From NCBI GenBank assembly GCA_002257045.1, contig NCHD01000009.1, positions 1-62,195 on the forward strand: DNA of 62,195 nucleotides. The letters are read 5' to 3'. Source of the stretch: Hydrogenophilales bacterium 16-61-112. GTDB lineage: Bacteria > Pseudomonadota > Gammaproteobacteria > Burkholderiales > Thiobacillaceae. Positions 28,756 to 40,415 of this stretch are shown in pieces. Numbering within the stretch: the stretch's first letter is position 1; every line of letters starts with the position of its first letter. The notes below the pieces were generated by a model. The model was given only the letters and a program-made list of their open reading frames with translations, made no database searches and had not been told where the DNA came from. Position numbers and translations under genes: made by a program.

Positions 28756-29801
28756 ATGCTATTAATACAAAGCGAACGTAACGCACTGCTTGCAGCACTG
28801 ACTTCTGTGGTAAAGCCGGCAAGCTCACCCTGCTGGCAACCGATCTTGAATTGCAGATCAGCACCCAACTCGACGCACAGGCGGGTGAGGACTTTGCGAT
28901 TACCATCGCAGCCCGCAAGCTGTTTGATATCGTTCGTGCACTGCCCGATTCAGCCAAGGTCAAGCTCGACACCAAGGACAGCCAGGTGGTGGTGAGCGCG
29001 GGCAAATCGCGCTTCACCCTGCAAACCTTGCCGGCGGCCGATTTCCCCCGCGTTGAAACTGGATCAGGCCTCGGCGAAGCCATCCATTTGCCGCAAAAGA
29101 AGCTCAAGCGCCTGCTGCAACTGGTGCAGTTCGCAATGGCAAGCCAGGACATCCGTTATTACCTCAACGGCATGCTGCTGGTGCTGGAAGGCAAGCAATT
29201 GCGTGTGGTGGCAACCGACGGCCATCGCCTGAGTTACGCTGAAACCGAGCTCGACATGGATGCGGGCACGCGCGAAGTCATCATTCCGCGCAAAACCGTG
29301 GTTGAGCTGTCCAAGCTGCTGGCCGATGTCGATGACGCGGTAGAACTCAGGATCGGCGCCAATCAAGTCACCATTACGCTGCCGGGTACTGAACTGGTCA
29401 CCAAGGTGGTGGACGGCAAGTTTCCCGATTACCAGCGCGTCATTCCGCTCAACCAGCCGCGTCACCTCAAGGCCAATCGCCAGACCGTGATTCAGGCACT
29501 GCAGCGCGCGGCCATTTTGTCGAATGAAAAGTTTCGCGGCGTTCGTCTTGTGATGAGCGAAAACACCCTGGGCATCGTGTGCAACAACAACGAGCAGGAA
29601 GAAGCCGCCGACGAGATCGAGGTCAGCTTCACGGGCGAACCACTCGACATGGGGTTCAACGTAACCTACCTGCTGGATGGCTTGGGCGCAGTCAACAGTG
29701 AAGAAATTACCCTGTCGCTGGGCGATGCCAACAGCAGCATGCTGCTCACCAGCGAAGGCGAACCCGGTTTCAAATATGTCGTGATGCCCATGCGCATTTA
29801 A
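28756..29801 (+). pseudogene. dnaN: DNA polymerase III sliding clamp, interrupted by a short frameshifting deletion
   Basis: The gene starts correctly (CAGGAA ribosome-binding site, then MLLIQSERNALLAALTSVV) and continues as a typical beta clamp from KLTLLATDLELQISTQLD to the usual C-terminus KYVVMPMRI. Between them the conserved block that normally reads TGIVERRHTLPILSNVL is absent, and the frame changes by one base. The break is at about 28809-28815; the missing piece must be 3n+1 bases, about 67-73 by comparison with the family. As written only residues from an internal ATG (28851) could be translated, giving 316 residues without the first strands of domain I. The clamp is essential, so an assembly error or a second copy elsewhere is likely. 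It lies between oriC and gyrB as usual. Confidence 0.9.
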
Positions 29802-29829
29802 ATTAACCGGCGCCGAACCAGATATTTAA

Positions 29830-32355
<2,526 letters not shown>

Positions 32356-32645
32356 ATTGTCGGGTGACACAACAAATGAAATTTGTGACAAGTTAGTGCA
32401 AAACTACTGACACAGATAATGAAATTAAAAGCCCCTCATGGAGCCTTGCCAATCTAATAAGATTTAAATGGGTCTCGTCGCCTGCATGGAGCTCGTGTCC
32501 AACAGGCATGGTTTTGGCGCCCTGGAACTACCACGCCCGATCAACTGAATTCAACAACTCGGCTTGCCAACAGCGGCAGCTCAAGCGGCGTTGCACTTTG
32601 GCTGTTCTTCGGCCTTAGCTGCCATTCCATCCAACAAGACAATGC
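32356..32645. other. Intergenic stretch between gyrB and the restriction operon
   Basis: These 290 bp between convergent gyrB and hsdR hold no convincing gene. The first 100 bp are AT-rich. No clear terminator hairpin with a T-run was found. It marks the junction between core chromosome and the accessory island, but no attachment-site repeat could be identified by eye. Confidence 0.5.
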
Positions 32646-35600
32646 CTATCCTTCTGCCCAGCCTGCTGACAGCAACTCAGCCTGCGCGAGCACTGTTTTA
32701 ACAGCCTCCTCCTGCAAGTCCGGCGGGTAACCATACTTGTTCAGGATGCGCTTCACCATCACGCGAATCTTTGCCCTTGCGCCTTCGCGCAGTGTCCAGT
32801 CTATCGTCACGCTCTTGCGCACCTGCGTAATGAGTTCGGCGGCGATGACTCTGAGTTTGTCGTCGCCCATGGCGATGACGGCGCTCTGGTTGGCGGCAAG
32901 CGCGTCGTAAAAAGCCACCTCGTCATCCGCCAGGCCAAGCGCTTCACCGCGCTTGGTAGCGGCGTCGAGGTCCTTGGCGAGCTGGATCAGCTCTTCGATC
33001 ACCTGCATCGTCGAGATGGCGCGGTTGTGGTACGCGTTGAGGGTCTTCTTGAGCTTCTCGCTGAAGACCTGGCTCTGCACAAGGTTGCGCCTGGAGCGAA
33101 CCTTGAGTTCGTCCTTGAGCAGTTTCTCCAGCAACTCGGCGGCGACGTTTTTGTGCTTCAAGCCGCGCACTTCGGCGAGGAACTGGTCGGAGAGGATCGA
33201 AATGTCCGGCTTGGGCAAGCCGGCAGCGGTAAAAACGTCGATCACCTGGCCCTCGGTGGTGATGGCTTTGGAGACGAGCTGGCGGATGGCGGCGTCGACC
33301 TGCTCCGGCGCCTTCCGGTTGTTGCTGCTCTGCTTGTTGAGCGCGGCCTGGATCGCCTGAAAGAAACTCACGTCGTCGCGAATCTGGGTCGCTTCATCGC
33401 TGGCAGCGCAGAGGGCGAAGGCGCGGGAGAGTTCCGTCACCACCTGCACCCAGCGCTTCTTGCCGTCGTCCTGTTCGAGGATGTGCTCCTGCCCGGCGGG
33501 GATGAGGGCGAGGCGTTCGGTGGGTTTGCCCGTGATCCACTTGTCCCAGTTGAAGCCATGCATCATGTCGCAGGCGATGCCATGTTTCTCCAGCATCACG
33601 GCGATGGCCTGCGCGGTATCGAAGGTCGGATTGCCCTGGCCGCCGCTCTCGGTGTAAGTCACCAGCGCCTGCTTGAGTTGATCCGCCAGCCCTAGGTAAT
33701 CCACCACCAAGCCCCCCGGTTTGTCGCGAAACACGCGGTTCACCCGCGCGATGGCCTGCATCAGTCCGTGGCCCTGCATCGGCTTGTCGGCGTACATCGT
33801 GTGCAGGCAGGGCGCATCGAAGCCGGTCAGCCACATGTCGCGCACGATGACAATCTTGAAAGGGTCTTTGGCATCCTTGAAGCGATTCGCCAAATCACGC
33901 CGCTGCTTTTTGTTCCCGATGTGCTTCTGCCAATCCGGGCCGTCGTCGGCGCTGCCGGTCATCACCACTTTTAGCGTGTCCTCGCTCCAGTCCGGGCGCA
34001 GCGCGATGAGCGCGTTGTAAAGGTCTACGCAAATGCGTCGGCTCATGCAGACAATCATCGCCTTGCCGTCCATCGCCTCCACGCGCTTCTCGAAATGCGC
34101 CACCAGATCGGCGGCAATCAGCGCGATGCGTTTCGGGTCGCCCACCAGCGCCTCCAGCGCGGCCCATTTGGTTTTGAGCTTTTCCTTTTTGGTCAGCTCA
34201 TCGCCTTCGGTGATTTCCTCAAACTCCGCGTCGAGCTTCGGCAGCTCGGCGGCGTTCAGGCTCAGCTTGGAAATCCGGCTCTCGTAATAGATCGGCACGG
34301 TAGCCTTGTCGGCGACCGCGCGCTGGATGTCGTAGATGGAAATGTAATCGCCGAAAACAGCCCGCGTGTTCGCGTCGGTTTTCTCGATCGGCGTGCCGGT
34401 AAAGCCGATGAACGACGCATTCGGCAAGGCATCACGCAGATTGCTGGCGAAGCCGTAGGACATCTCGCCGGTCTTCTCATTCACCTTGCCGCCAAACCCA
34501 TACTGGCTGCGGTGCGCTTCATCGGCGATGACCACGATGTTCTGCCGCGCACTCAGCTCGGGCATCGCCGTATTCTTTTCCGGCATGAACTTGTGGATGG
34601 TCGTGAACACCACGCCGCCGCTTGCCCGGTTCAGCAGCGCCCGCAAATCCTCGCGCCCGTCCGCCTGCACCGGCATCTGGCCGAGGATGTCGTGGCAGCG
34701 CTGAAACTGGCCGAAAAGCTGGTCGTCGAGATCGTTGCGGTCGGTCAGCACCACCAGCGTCGGATTCTGCATCGCAGCGTGCCGCACCACGCGCGCAGCG
34801 TAGAACAGCATGGAGAAACTCTTGCCGCTGCCCTGCGTGTGCCACACCACGCCCGCGCGCCGGTCACCTGGCTTGCCGCCGTGCATGCGGCCTGCCCAGT
34901 AGGTGCCCACATCCTGCTTCGCCGTGTTGGCCTCGGCCATGCCCGCAGTCATACCACTGGCGCGCACCGTTTCCTCCACCGCCGCATTCACCGCATGGAA
35001 CTGATGGTAGCCCGCGATAATTTTATGCAGCGCGCCTGAGTCCGGGTCTTCCTCGAAGACGATGAAATGCTGGAGCAGATCTAGGAAGCGCTGCCGCCCG
35101 AACACGCCGCGCACCAGCACCTCCAGCTCCAGCGCCGTCTTCGGCGCATCGCCCTCACCATCAATCGTGCGCCAAACCTTGAACCACTCCTGGTTCGCCG
35201 TCACCGAACCCATGCGCGCCTGCAAACCGTCGCTCACCACCAGCGCCGCGTTGTAGTGCAGCAGCGAGGCAATCTCCGCCTTGTAGGTTTGAAGCTGCGC
35301 GTAGGCGCTCCAGATCGTCGCGTCCTCATCCGCCGCATTCTTCAACTCGATCAAGCCCAGCGGCAGCCCGTTCACGAAAACCACGATGTCCGGCCGGCGG
35401 TTGTGCTGCGCCCCACCCGACGTTTCGATCACCGTGAACTGGTTCACCGCCAGCCAGTCGTTCGCCCGCACATCGCCAAAATCCACCAGCCGCACGTGAT
35501 CGCCCGCGATGCTGCCGTCCCTGCGCGGGTATTCCACCGGCACGCCATCGCGCAGCATCCGGTGAAAGGCGCGGTTGGTTTGCGTCAGCGAAGGCGTCCC

Positions 35601-35828
35601 CACCCGCAGCACACGGCGCACAGCGTCCTCGCATGCCTCCTCGGGAATGGTCGGGTTCAGCCGCCGAACCGCCTCGCGCAAGCGCCCCACCAGCACCACA
35701 TCGCCAAACGAATCCCGTTCCGCCGCCGGTTCGCCGGGCGCAATATGCGGCCCGTGGCCGATGGCATAACCCAGCGCCTCGAACCATTCGAGGGCGGCGT
35801 CTTCGACGATGGATTCGTTGAGGCTCAT
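32646..35828 (-). CDS. hsdR: Type I restriction endonuclease subunit R
   Basis: A full-length 1060-residue HsdR. The nuclease domain has the PD-(D/E)XK elements D147 (RRPDIVVFV) and E161-L-K163. The superfamily 2 translocase has Walker [12 protein letters not shown] near 330-340, DEAH at 436-439 in [15 protein letters not shown], and [10 protein letters not shown]. The C-terminal helical part assembles with HsdM/HsdS. It would cleave unmodified DNA far from the recognition site after ATP-driven translocation. It is the last gene of the - strand defence operon, and its start overlaps the rhuM stop (ATGA). Its first 158 bp are also present as a diverged copy at 36974-37131. Confidence 0.95.
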   Translation of the reverse strand: MSLNESIVEDAALEWFEALGYAIGHGPHIAPGEPAAERDSFGDVVLVGRLREAVRRLNPTIPEEACEDAVRRVLRVGTPSLTQTNRAFHRMLRDGVPVEYPRRDGSIAGDHVRLVDFGDVRANDWLAVNQFTVIETSGGAQHNRRPDIVVFVNGLPLGLIELKNAADEDATIWSAYAQLQTYKAEIASLLHYNAALVVSDGLQARMGSVTANQEWFKVWRTIDGEGDAPKTALELEVLVRGVFGRQRFLDLLQHFIVFEEDPDSGALHKIIAGYHQFHAVNAAVEETVRASGMTAGMAEANTAKQDVGTYWAGRMHGGKPGDRRAGVVWHTQGSGKSFSMLFYAARVVRHAAMQNPTLVVLTDRNDLDDQLFGQFQRCHDILGQMPVQADGREDLRALLNRASGGVVFTTIHKFMPEKNTAMPELSARQNIVVIADEAHRSQYGFGGKVNEKTGEMSYGFASNLRDALPNASFIGFTGTPIEKTDANTRAVFGDYISIYDIQRAVADKATVPIYYESRISKLSLNAAELPKLDAEFEEITEGDELTKKEKLKTKWAALEALVGDPKRIALIAADLVAHFEKRVEAMDGKAMIVCMSRRICVDLYNALIALRPDWSEDTLKVVMTGSADDGPDWQKHIGNKKQRRDLANRFKDAKDPFKIVIVRDMWLTGFDAPCLHTMYADKPMQGHGLMQAIARVNRVFRDKPGGLVVDYLGLADQLKQALVTYTESGGQGNPTFDTAQAIAVMLEKHGIACDMMHGFNWDKWITGKPTERLALIPAGQEHILEQDDGKKRWVQVVTELSRAFALCAASDEATQIRDDVSFFQAIQAALNKQSSNNRKAPEQVDAAIRQLVSKAITTEGQVIDVFTAAGLPKPDISILSDQFLAEVRGLKHKNVAAELLEKLLKDELKVRSRRNLVQSQVFSEKLKKTLNAYHNRAISTMQVIEELIQLAKDLDAATKRGEALGLADDEVAFYDALAANQSAVIAMGDDKLRVIAAELITQVRKSVTIDWTLREGARAKIRVMVKRILNKYGYPPDLQEEAVKTVLAQAELLSAGWAEG
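35671..35828. repeat. Direct repeat copy A (5' end of intact hsdR)
   Basis: This 158-bp segment, the first 53 codons of hsdR, is matched without gaps by 36974-37131. By eye the copies are roughly 80-85% identical in DNA, and about 43 of 54 residues agree in protein. Confidence 0.85.
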
Positions 35829-36874
35829 GGTTTCGGTGTCTTGGGTTTTTTGGGGCGAGACAGCTTCTTCAATTCCTGCGCAGCCTTCTCAAAATCCGCA
35901 TCCACGCGCTGTGGCTGCGCATCCAGCAAGGCTCGATACCGGAAATACTCCAACTCGGCCTTCGCGCGGGCATCATCGGCGGAAACCTTCCCCGCATGGT
36001 CCAGCAGCTCGCGCCCCGAGATTTTCAGGAACTCGTCCAGCTTCGTAATCCAGTCGCGCATCGTCATCGGCTTGCGCTCCAGCGCCTGTAGCTCCGCGTA
36101 TTCGATGTAGAGGTTCACGATGCGGTTGAGCACCTGAAGCTCATCTTGAGTGAGGTAATTCTTGGCGACAGCCACGTCGTCCTTCCGCACGATGCCGCCT
36201 GGCCGCGTGGTTTGCAGACCCATGAAAGGCTTCGCCGCATCCGCCCGCTCCGCGATGACCTCAGCGGCGGTGTGACCATGCGTCGCCCAGTGCATCTTGT
36301 TCTGCACGGCGGCAAAGAAACGGTGAGAAGTCTCCGCGTCCGGCGTGTAGTCCACACTCGTTGCGTAAATATCCAGCACCTTCTGGTAAAACCGCCGCTC
36401 CGACGAGCGAATATCGCGGATACGCTCCAGCAGCTCGTCGAAGTAATCCTTCTGGCCCTTGCCCGGTGGGTTTTTCAGCCGCTCGTCGTCCATGGTGAAG
36501 CCCTTCACCAGATACTCGCTCAAGCGCGCCGTCGCCCACTGCCGGAACTGCGTGCCGCGCTGGCTGCGCACGCGGAAGCCGACGGCGAGAACAGCCTCCA
36601 ACCGGTAATGGCGGAGCTTCCGAGAGACCTCGCGCCCGCCTTCCAATCGAACTTGTAAGTAATCCTTACAAGTTGCCGCTTCGACCAGCTCACCCTCGGC
36701 AAAGATGGCTTTCAGGTGCAGCGTCACGTTCTGAGGCGTTGTCTGAAACAGCTCCGAAATCTGAGCCTGCGTCAGCCACAGGGTCTCGTCCTCAAACCGA
36801 CACTGCACGCGCGTCCGCCCATCTTCCGTCTGGTAGAGGATGATTTCAGATTGGGGTAAAGGTTCGTCGCTCAT
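35825..36874 (-). CDS. rhuM: RhuM family protein associated with type I restriction systems
   Basis: A 349-residue RhuM-family protein. It contains [20 protein letters not shown] (a helix-turn-helix-like N-terminus), [20 protein letters not shown] and [20 protein letters not shown], the signature of PF13310, then a helical, positively charged C-terminus rich in Lys/Pro. RhuM was named from a Salmonella pathogenicity island. Its relatives are frequent passengers in type I restriction operons, where their role is not known; an accessory or regulatory role in defence is inference. The start overlaps the stop of the fossil hsdR fragment and its stop overlaps the start of hsdR, so translation is coupled. 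Confidence 0.88.
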   Translation of the reverse strand: MSDEPLPQSEIILYQTEDGRTRVQCRFEDETLWLTQAQISELFQTTPQNVTLHLKAIFAEGELVEAATCKDYLQVRLEGGREVSRKLRHYRLEAVLAVGFRVRSQRGTQFRQWATARLSEYLVKGFTMDDERLKNPPGKGQKDYFDELLERIRDIRSSERRFYQKVLDIYATSVDYTPDAETSHRFFAAVQNKMHWATHGHTAAEVIAERADAAKPFMGLQTTRPGGIVRKDDVAVAKNYLTQDELQVLNRIVNLYIEYAELQALERKPMTMRDWITKLDEFLKISGRELLDHAGKVSADDARAKAELEYFRYRALLDAQPQRVDADFEKAAQELKKLSRPKKPKTPKP

Positions 36875-37131
36875 GGTTTCTGATTACCCTCAATTCGAAC
36901 TTGTAAGTAACGCTTAATAGTTGGCCGAGCGTCCGCTGGAATGGCCGATCCCGCGTTTGCTGGACGCCAGATAGCCTCGCGTAAGCGCCCCACCAGCACC
37001 ACCTCGCCAAACGACTCCCGCACCGCCGCCGGTTCACCTGGCACGAGCTGCGGCCCGTGCCCGACCGCATAGCCCAGCTCCCCGAACCATTCGAGGTCGG
37101 CATCTTCGACGATGGATTCGTTGAGGCTCAT
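36871..37131 (-). pseudogene. Fossil hsdR N-terminus joined to a rhuM-like scrap (86-codon ORF)
   Basis: The ORF starts [20 protein letters not shown], about 80% identical to the start of the intact hsdR, and follows it for 54 residues (to GRLREAI). After a short unrelated joint, the tail KRYLQVRIEG resembles [10 protein letters not shown] in RhuM. It therefore looks like a deletion or recombination scar that fused an older hsdR start to a rhuM scrap. It starts 2 bp after the preceding stop, and its stop overlaps the rhuM ATG, so it may still be translated and act as a coupling peptide. No domain is complete. The copy is diverged, so it comes from another system, not a recent duplication. Confidence 0.8.
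36974..37131. repeat. Direct repeat copy B (fossil hsdR 5' end)
   Basis: The diverged partner of 35671-35828 in the same orientation and of exactly the same length. It begins with the ATG of the fossil hsdR and ends where homology to hsdR stops (after GRLREAI). Confidence 0.85.
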
Positions 37132-37133
37132 AC

Positions 37134-37979
37134 TTAAACTAGCGTAACCATTCCTCTGTTTGCTTTCAGCCCGATAAGGGCCGCCCGCAAGACTTGCATG
37201 CAAATTTGAGCGGTGTGTTGGTCTGGGTGGAAACTCGACGCCATCTGCTCATACGGGTGGATATAGTTTCTGAAGTCACGGACAGCGTGCCCAAACTTCT
37301 TTACATCAAGTCGTAGCACTCCGACTTCGTGGGAAACGTCGATGAGGTTAGCCAACGTCCACTCGTGGAATGGCCTGACCTTCCCCGTTTCCTTCTGCTT
37401 CGGGCTTGCCGAGGCTCGATTGAAATCAGCGGGATTCTTCAATGCCACCGCCATCAAGATTCCTTCCAAGACACTCCCACACATGAAGATTGCGGATAGC
37501 GGAGCGCCCGCAGCCACGCACTCGACTGCCTCTTTAACCCTTGCGGCTAGAATCTTCTCAACGCCGTGATCCAAGCCCAATCCTTCCACCGAAATTGCAC
37601 CGAAGTCGCGTTTGAGAAAGTCCGACTCCGTTTCCTGCTTTAGCTCCCTGCCCAAAAGACGGGCCGCAGTCCGTGTGCAATCTTCAAACTGGCGGTCTGC
37701 CCGCGCGTCCTTTCCCGGCTCGTTGAGATACCGCCAAACCTCCAGCAACCGCTCCAACGCCCTGCCTAAGTTCGCCGGTTCTTCGATCTCCCAGAACGCA
37801 CGTAATCGCTTCGCCTTTGATGTGCCGTTGTAGGCATAGCGTGGATCGTAAATATTGATTCCGACGTCTTGCCGAAAGAACTCGGCAAATTTTTGGTCGG
37901 AGAAATTTAAGACATATCCGCTAGACATCCCGAATAGGTCTTCAAATCGCTGCTTCTCAATGGTGGAAAGGGAGCTCAT
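37134..37979 (-). CDS. Hypothetical defence protein with HEPN-like motif, first gene downstream of Abi
   Basis: A 281-residue soluble protein without membrane segments that I cannot assign to a named family with certainty. The C-terminal third contains a helical region ending FGHAVRDFRNYIHPYEQM; the R-N-x-x-H element followed by P-Y is reminiscent of HEPN/DUF4145-type and other abortive-infection-associated proteins. The middle (GVEKILAARVKEAVECVAAG, MCGSVLEGILMAVAL) is alpha-helical. The start MSSLSTIEKQRF (37979) overlaps the stop of the Abi gene by 4 bp; an upstream in-frame ATG (38024) lies inside that gene. Position inside the restriction operon suggests an anti-phage role, possibly RNA cleavage, but this is inference. 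Confidence 0.6.
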   Translation of the reverse strand: MSSLSTIEKQRFEDLFGMSSGYVLNFSDQKFAEFFRQDVGINIYDPRYAYNGTSKAKRLRAFWEIEEPANLGRALERLLEVWRYLNEPGKDARADRQFEDCTRTAARLLGRELKQETESDFLKRDFGAISVEGLGLDHGVEKILAARVKEAVECVAAGAPLSAIFMCGSVLEGILMAVALKNPADFNRASASPKQKETGKVRPFHEWTLANLIDVSHEVGVLRLDVKKFGHAVRDFRNYIHPYEQMASSFHPDQHTAQICMQVLRAALIGLKANRGMVTLV

Positions 37980-39097
37980 TGCGTTGCTTGGTTCGTGTCC
38001 GCAGGCGCACTCACCTTTAGCCAAGTGAGAAGCCGTTCCGATGCGTCCGTTATCTTGCTCGCATCAATTCCTTCTTTCCCCAGAACGCGGCGAAATCCGA
38101 CTTTAATCCGTGCCCGTAAGTTTTCGCGGGTCTGCCAATCAACGCCGCTGTTTGATTCGGCGGTTGCAAGCAGTGAGTTAATAAGTTCGTCGTTCGGTGC
38201 GGCGTTTATGCCCTCGCTGACTACGAAAGCACGAAGGCCATCGCGCAGATTTGCGAACACACCCGAATACTCGCCCACAACAACGACCGCTGGCGGCTCA
38301 GTGGCGGTGGCAGCTTCTGGTTGCGGTGTTGGCGTTGCAGTATGCTCGACCGGTTCTTCTTCCTCATCCTCGTCGCCTTCCTCAAGCGTATCGGGCGCAT
38401 CGGTCAACACTCCCACAAATGCGGTTCGGTCGATGCCGTAGAGAAGACGGCTTGGTTCGATGCGAAGCTCGAGTTTCTCTGTTCTTCCGAAAATGCTCAG
38501 TGACAGAACCAGCATTGGACCGCCGCCTTCATCATCGACTTCTGCCTCGATCCCGACCGAACGATCAATCCGGTCACAAAGGTGTTTGAAGCGTTCGTAT
38601 GGCTCACGCGTGAACAGGAGATTGGGCTGCTTCCCTTCGAGAGCGTTCAGCAGCAGACCAACAATTGCGTCCCCGGTATGGAGAAAAGCACGTGCATGGT
38701 CCTCCTCGATTACGTCGAGAAAACCATCTTTGCCGTGAGCAACTAGCCCGTTCTCATTCCGCATTTCGCTCAAGGCATCTGAGAGCCGGTTGAATGCCGA
38801 GAGAACCTTATCCAGCTTGCTTGCTCCGCGTGAATTCTGGAGCCCCAGTGGCTTGAGGGCTGCGACAAGCAGCTCTGTCGAAGTGGGGCCCGACGATGGA
38901 AGCGGTTCTCCAAACTCGCCCAGGATCGTGATGCAAACGCACTCGATGAAAGACTTCACATGCTCGACGACGCCGTGCCCATCACCAGCGATGCAGTTGG
39001 ATATTGCCTCGTGATACTGCAAAAGCGCGGGAGCCTGCGGCCAGCGTTCGCTTGCACGGCGATAATTCGGTAGCGGCAATGTCGCGTCGAGGTTCAT
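37976..39097 (-). CDS. Abortive infection C-terminal-domain-like protein in the restriction operon
   Basis: A 373-residue soluble protein. Residues 85-130 hold the pattern LSDALSEMRNENGLVAHGKD; the R-N...H-G motif (R113, H121) matches the hallmark of Abi_C (PF14355), a HEPN-like family linked to phage exclusion. After it comes a beta-rich region (about 180-235), an acidic linker (EEGDEDEEEEPVEH, near 245), an Ala/Thr-rich stretch and a helical C-terminal domain (about 280-370). The start ATG overlaps the hsdS stop by 4 bp and its stop overlaps the next gene, so both extra genes are locked into the hsd operon. It may act if restriction fails, but no experiment is implied by sequence. Confidence 0.62.
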   Translation of the reverse strand: MNLDATLPLPNYRRASERWPQAPALLQYHEAISNCIAGDGHGVVEHVKSFIECVCITILGEFGEPLPSSGPTSTELLVAALKPLGLQNSRGASKLDKVLSAFNRLSDALSEMRNENGLVAHGKDGFLDVIEEDHARAFLHTGDAIVGLLLNALEGKQPNLLFTREPYERFKHLCDRIDRSVGIEAEVDDEGGGPMLVLSLSIFGRTEKLELRIEPSRLLYGIDRTAFVGVLTDAPDTLEEGDEDEEEEPVEHTATPTPQPEAATATEPPAVVVVGEYSGVFANLRDGLRAFVVSEGINAAPNDELINSLLATAESNSGVDWQTRENLRARIKVGFRRVLGKEGIDASKITDASERLLTWLKVSAPADTNQATQ

Positions 39098-40415
39098 GCG
39101 CTAGGCTGAAGGTCTGACACGCTCAACTCCCCGCTTAGCAGCTTTGGCAGCAGACTGTCACGCAGGGTAGCGAGGGTGCGGGATTGTTCTTCGTTCCGGT
39201 GAATCTGTTCCGTCCATGCGGCGAGGAATTTCGCGGCGGCTTTTTGAATGGGGAGCGGTGGGAGAAGCACTGACACCCGGCGAAGCTCGGATTGCCTGAT
39301 GCCCTCAACGGTCGTTCCTGTTCCGCGATTGATGATGTCCGTCTGACATGCCGGCGATTCGAGCCAGTAGTAAAGGAACGCCGGTTCACACACGCCCGGA
39401 TTCGCCCGCATCGCGAAGATGCGTTGGCTCAGACAAAAGCGGGCATCTAGTGCCAAATAGTAGAGTTCTCCGAGCGGAGCCTCGGAGGTCATCAAGATGT
39501 CGCCGAGCGCGAGCTTGTCCTTCATCCATCGTTCGTAGAGTTCCTCGCTCACGAAGTTGAACATGTCGTGCCGCACCAGTCGGCCGCCTTTCACGTTCTT
39601 CGCTGACACGGCGGGAATCCCGGTCGGTGACCAATCGCTACCCATCTTCTTCGGCGTCCTGCCGCGATAGTCGATGATGAGGGAAGTGGCGTCTTCAATG
39701 GTTCCAACTCTCCAACCGACCGGAACCTGCCCGAGAGAGGAGTCTTGGAACGAGTCGGGAAGAGGGCGGCGGTGGCTGGGTCGAGGGCGGCGGCGGGGCG
39801 GCCGTCGAGTTTGGCGCGGACGGGGTCGAAATCCACGAACCAGCTCTGGAACAGCGCCCGCGCCATCACCTCCAGCGTCGCGTTCATCCGCCGGTTCAAC
39901 TCGATCTTGTCGTCCAGCGCCCCAAGGACCGCCGCGATGGCTTTTTGCTCGGCGAGGTGTGGAACTTCCACCTCCATCTTCGCGAGGTCGGAGCCGTTAA
40001 TAAATGGAAGCGCCGTTCCTGAGACAACCTCGTTGAAGTCCGTAGCCTTGAGAAGGTAGTAGAGGAACAGCGGCTCAACCTCCGACTCGATAGGCACAGC
40101 GGCCATCATGTTGTTGTCCACGATGGTCGGGCGCGAAAGCAGACGCCGCCGGTTGTAGGTCAGCGCAATTCCGATTTTGGCGAACACGGTGCTCGTCGCA
40201 GGATGTGGCTTTGCGCGTAACTCCTTCCGAGTTGCCTCGTCAATCCAATGGTTGGCGCGGGTAATTCGGTGCCGATTCCCCGGCAGTTCCATGTCGCTGA
40301 CCTTGATAAACGGATATTCGCCGAAAATGGCACCTTGATGCTTTTGCGGGAAACCTTGCCCGCCTCGAAACTCACATATTTCGCCAAGGCGTTTTAGTGT
40401 GCGTTCACCCGCCAT
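39094..40415 (-). pseudogene. hsdS: Type I restriction specificity subunit, broken by a one-base frameshift
   Basis: Two overlapping frames together encode one normal HsdS of about 440 residues. The first part (start [16 protein letters not shown], 40415) covers target-recognition domain 1 and the first conserved helix (LGALDDKIELNRRMNATLE), up to AALFP. The second frame resumes as DSFQDSSLGQVPVGWRVGTI, covers target-recognition domain 2 and ends with the second conserved helix (AAWTEQIHRNEEQSRTLATL). The shift is at about 39757-39762; one base is missing. Unrepaired, the protein would stop after 274 residues with only one recognition domain. A half-HsdS can sometimes dimerise and give a new specificity, but a sequencing error is equally possible. 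It overlaps hsdM by 11 bp. Confidence 0.9.
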
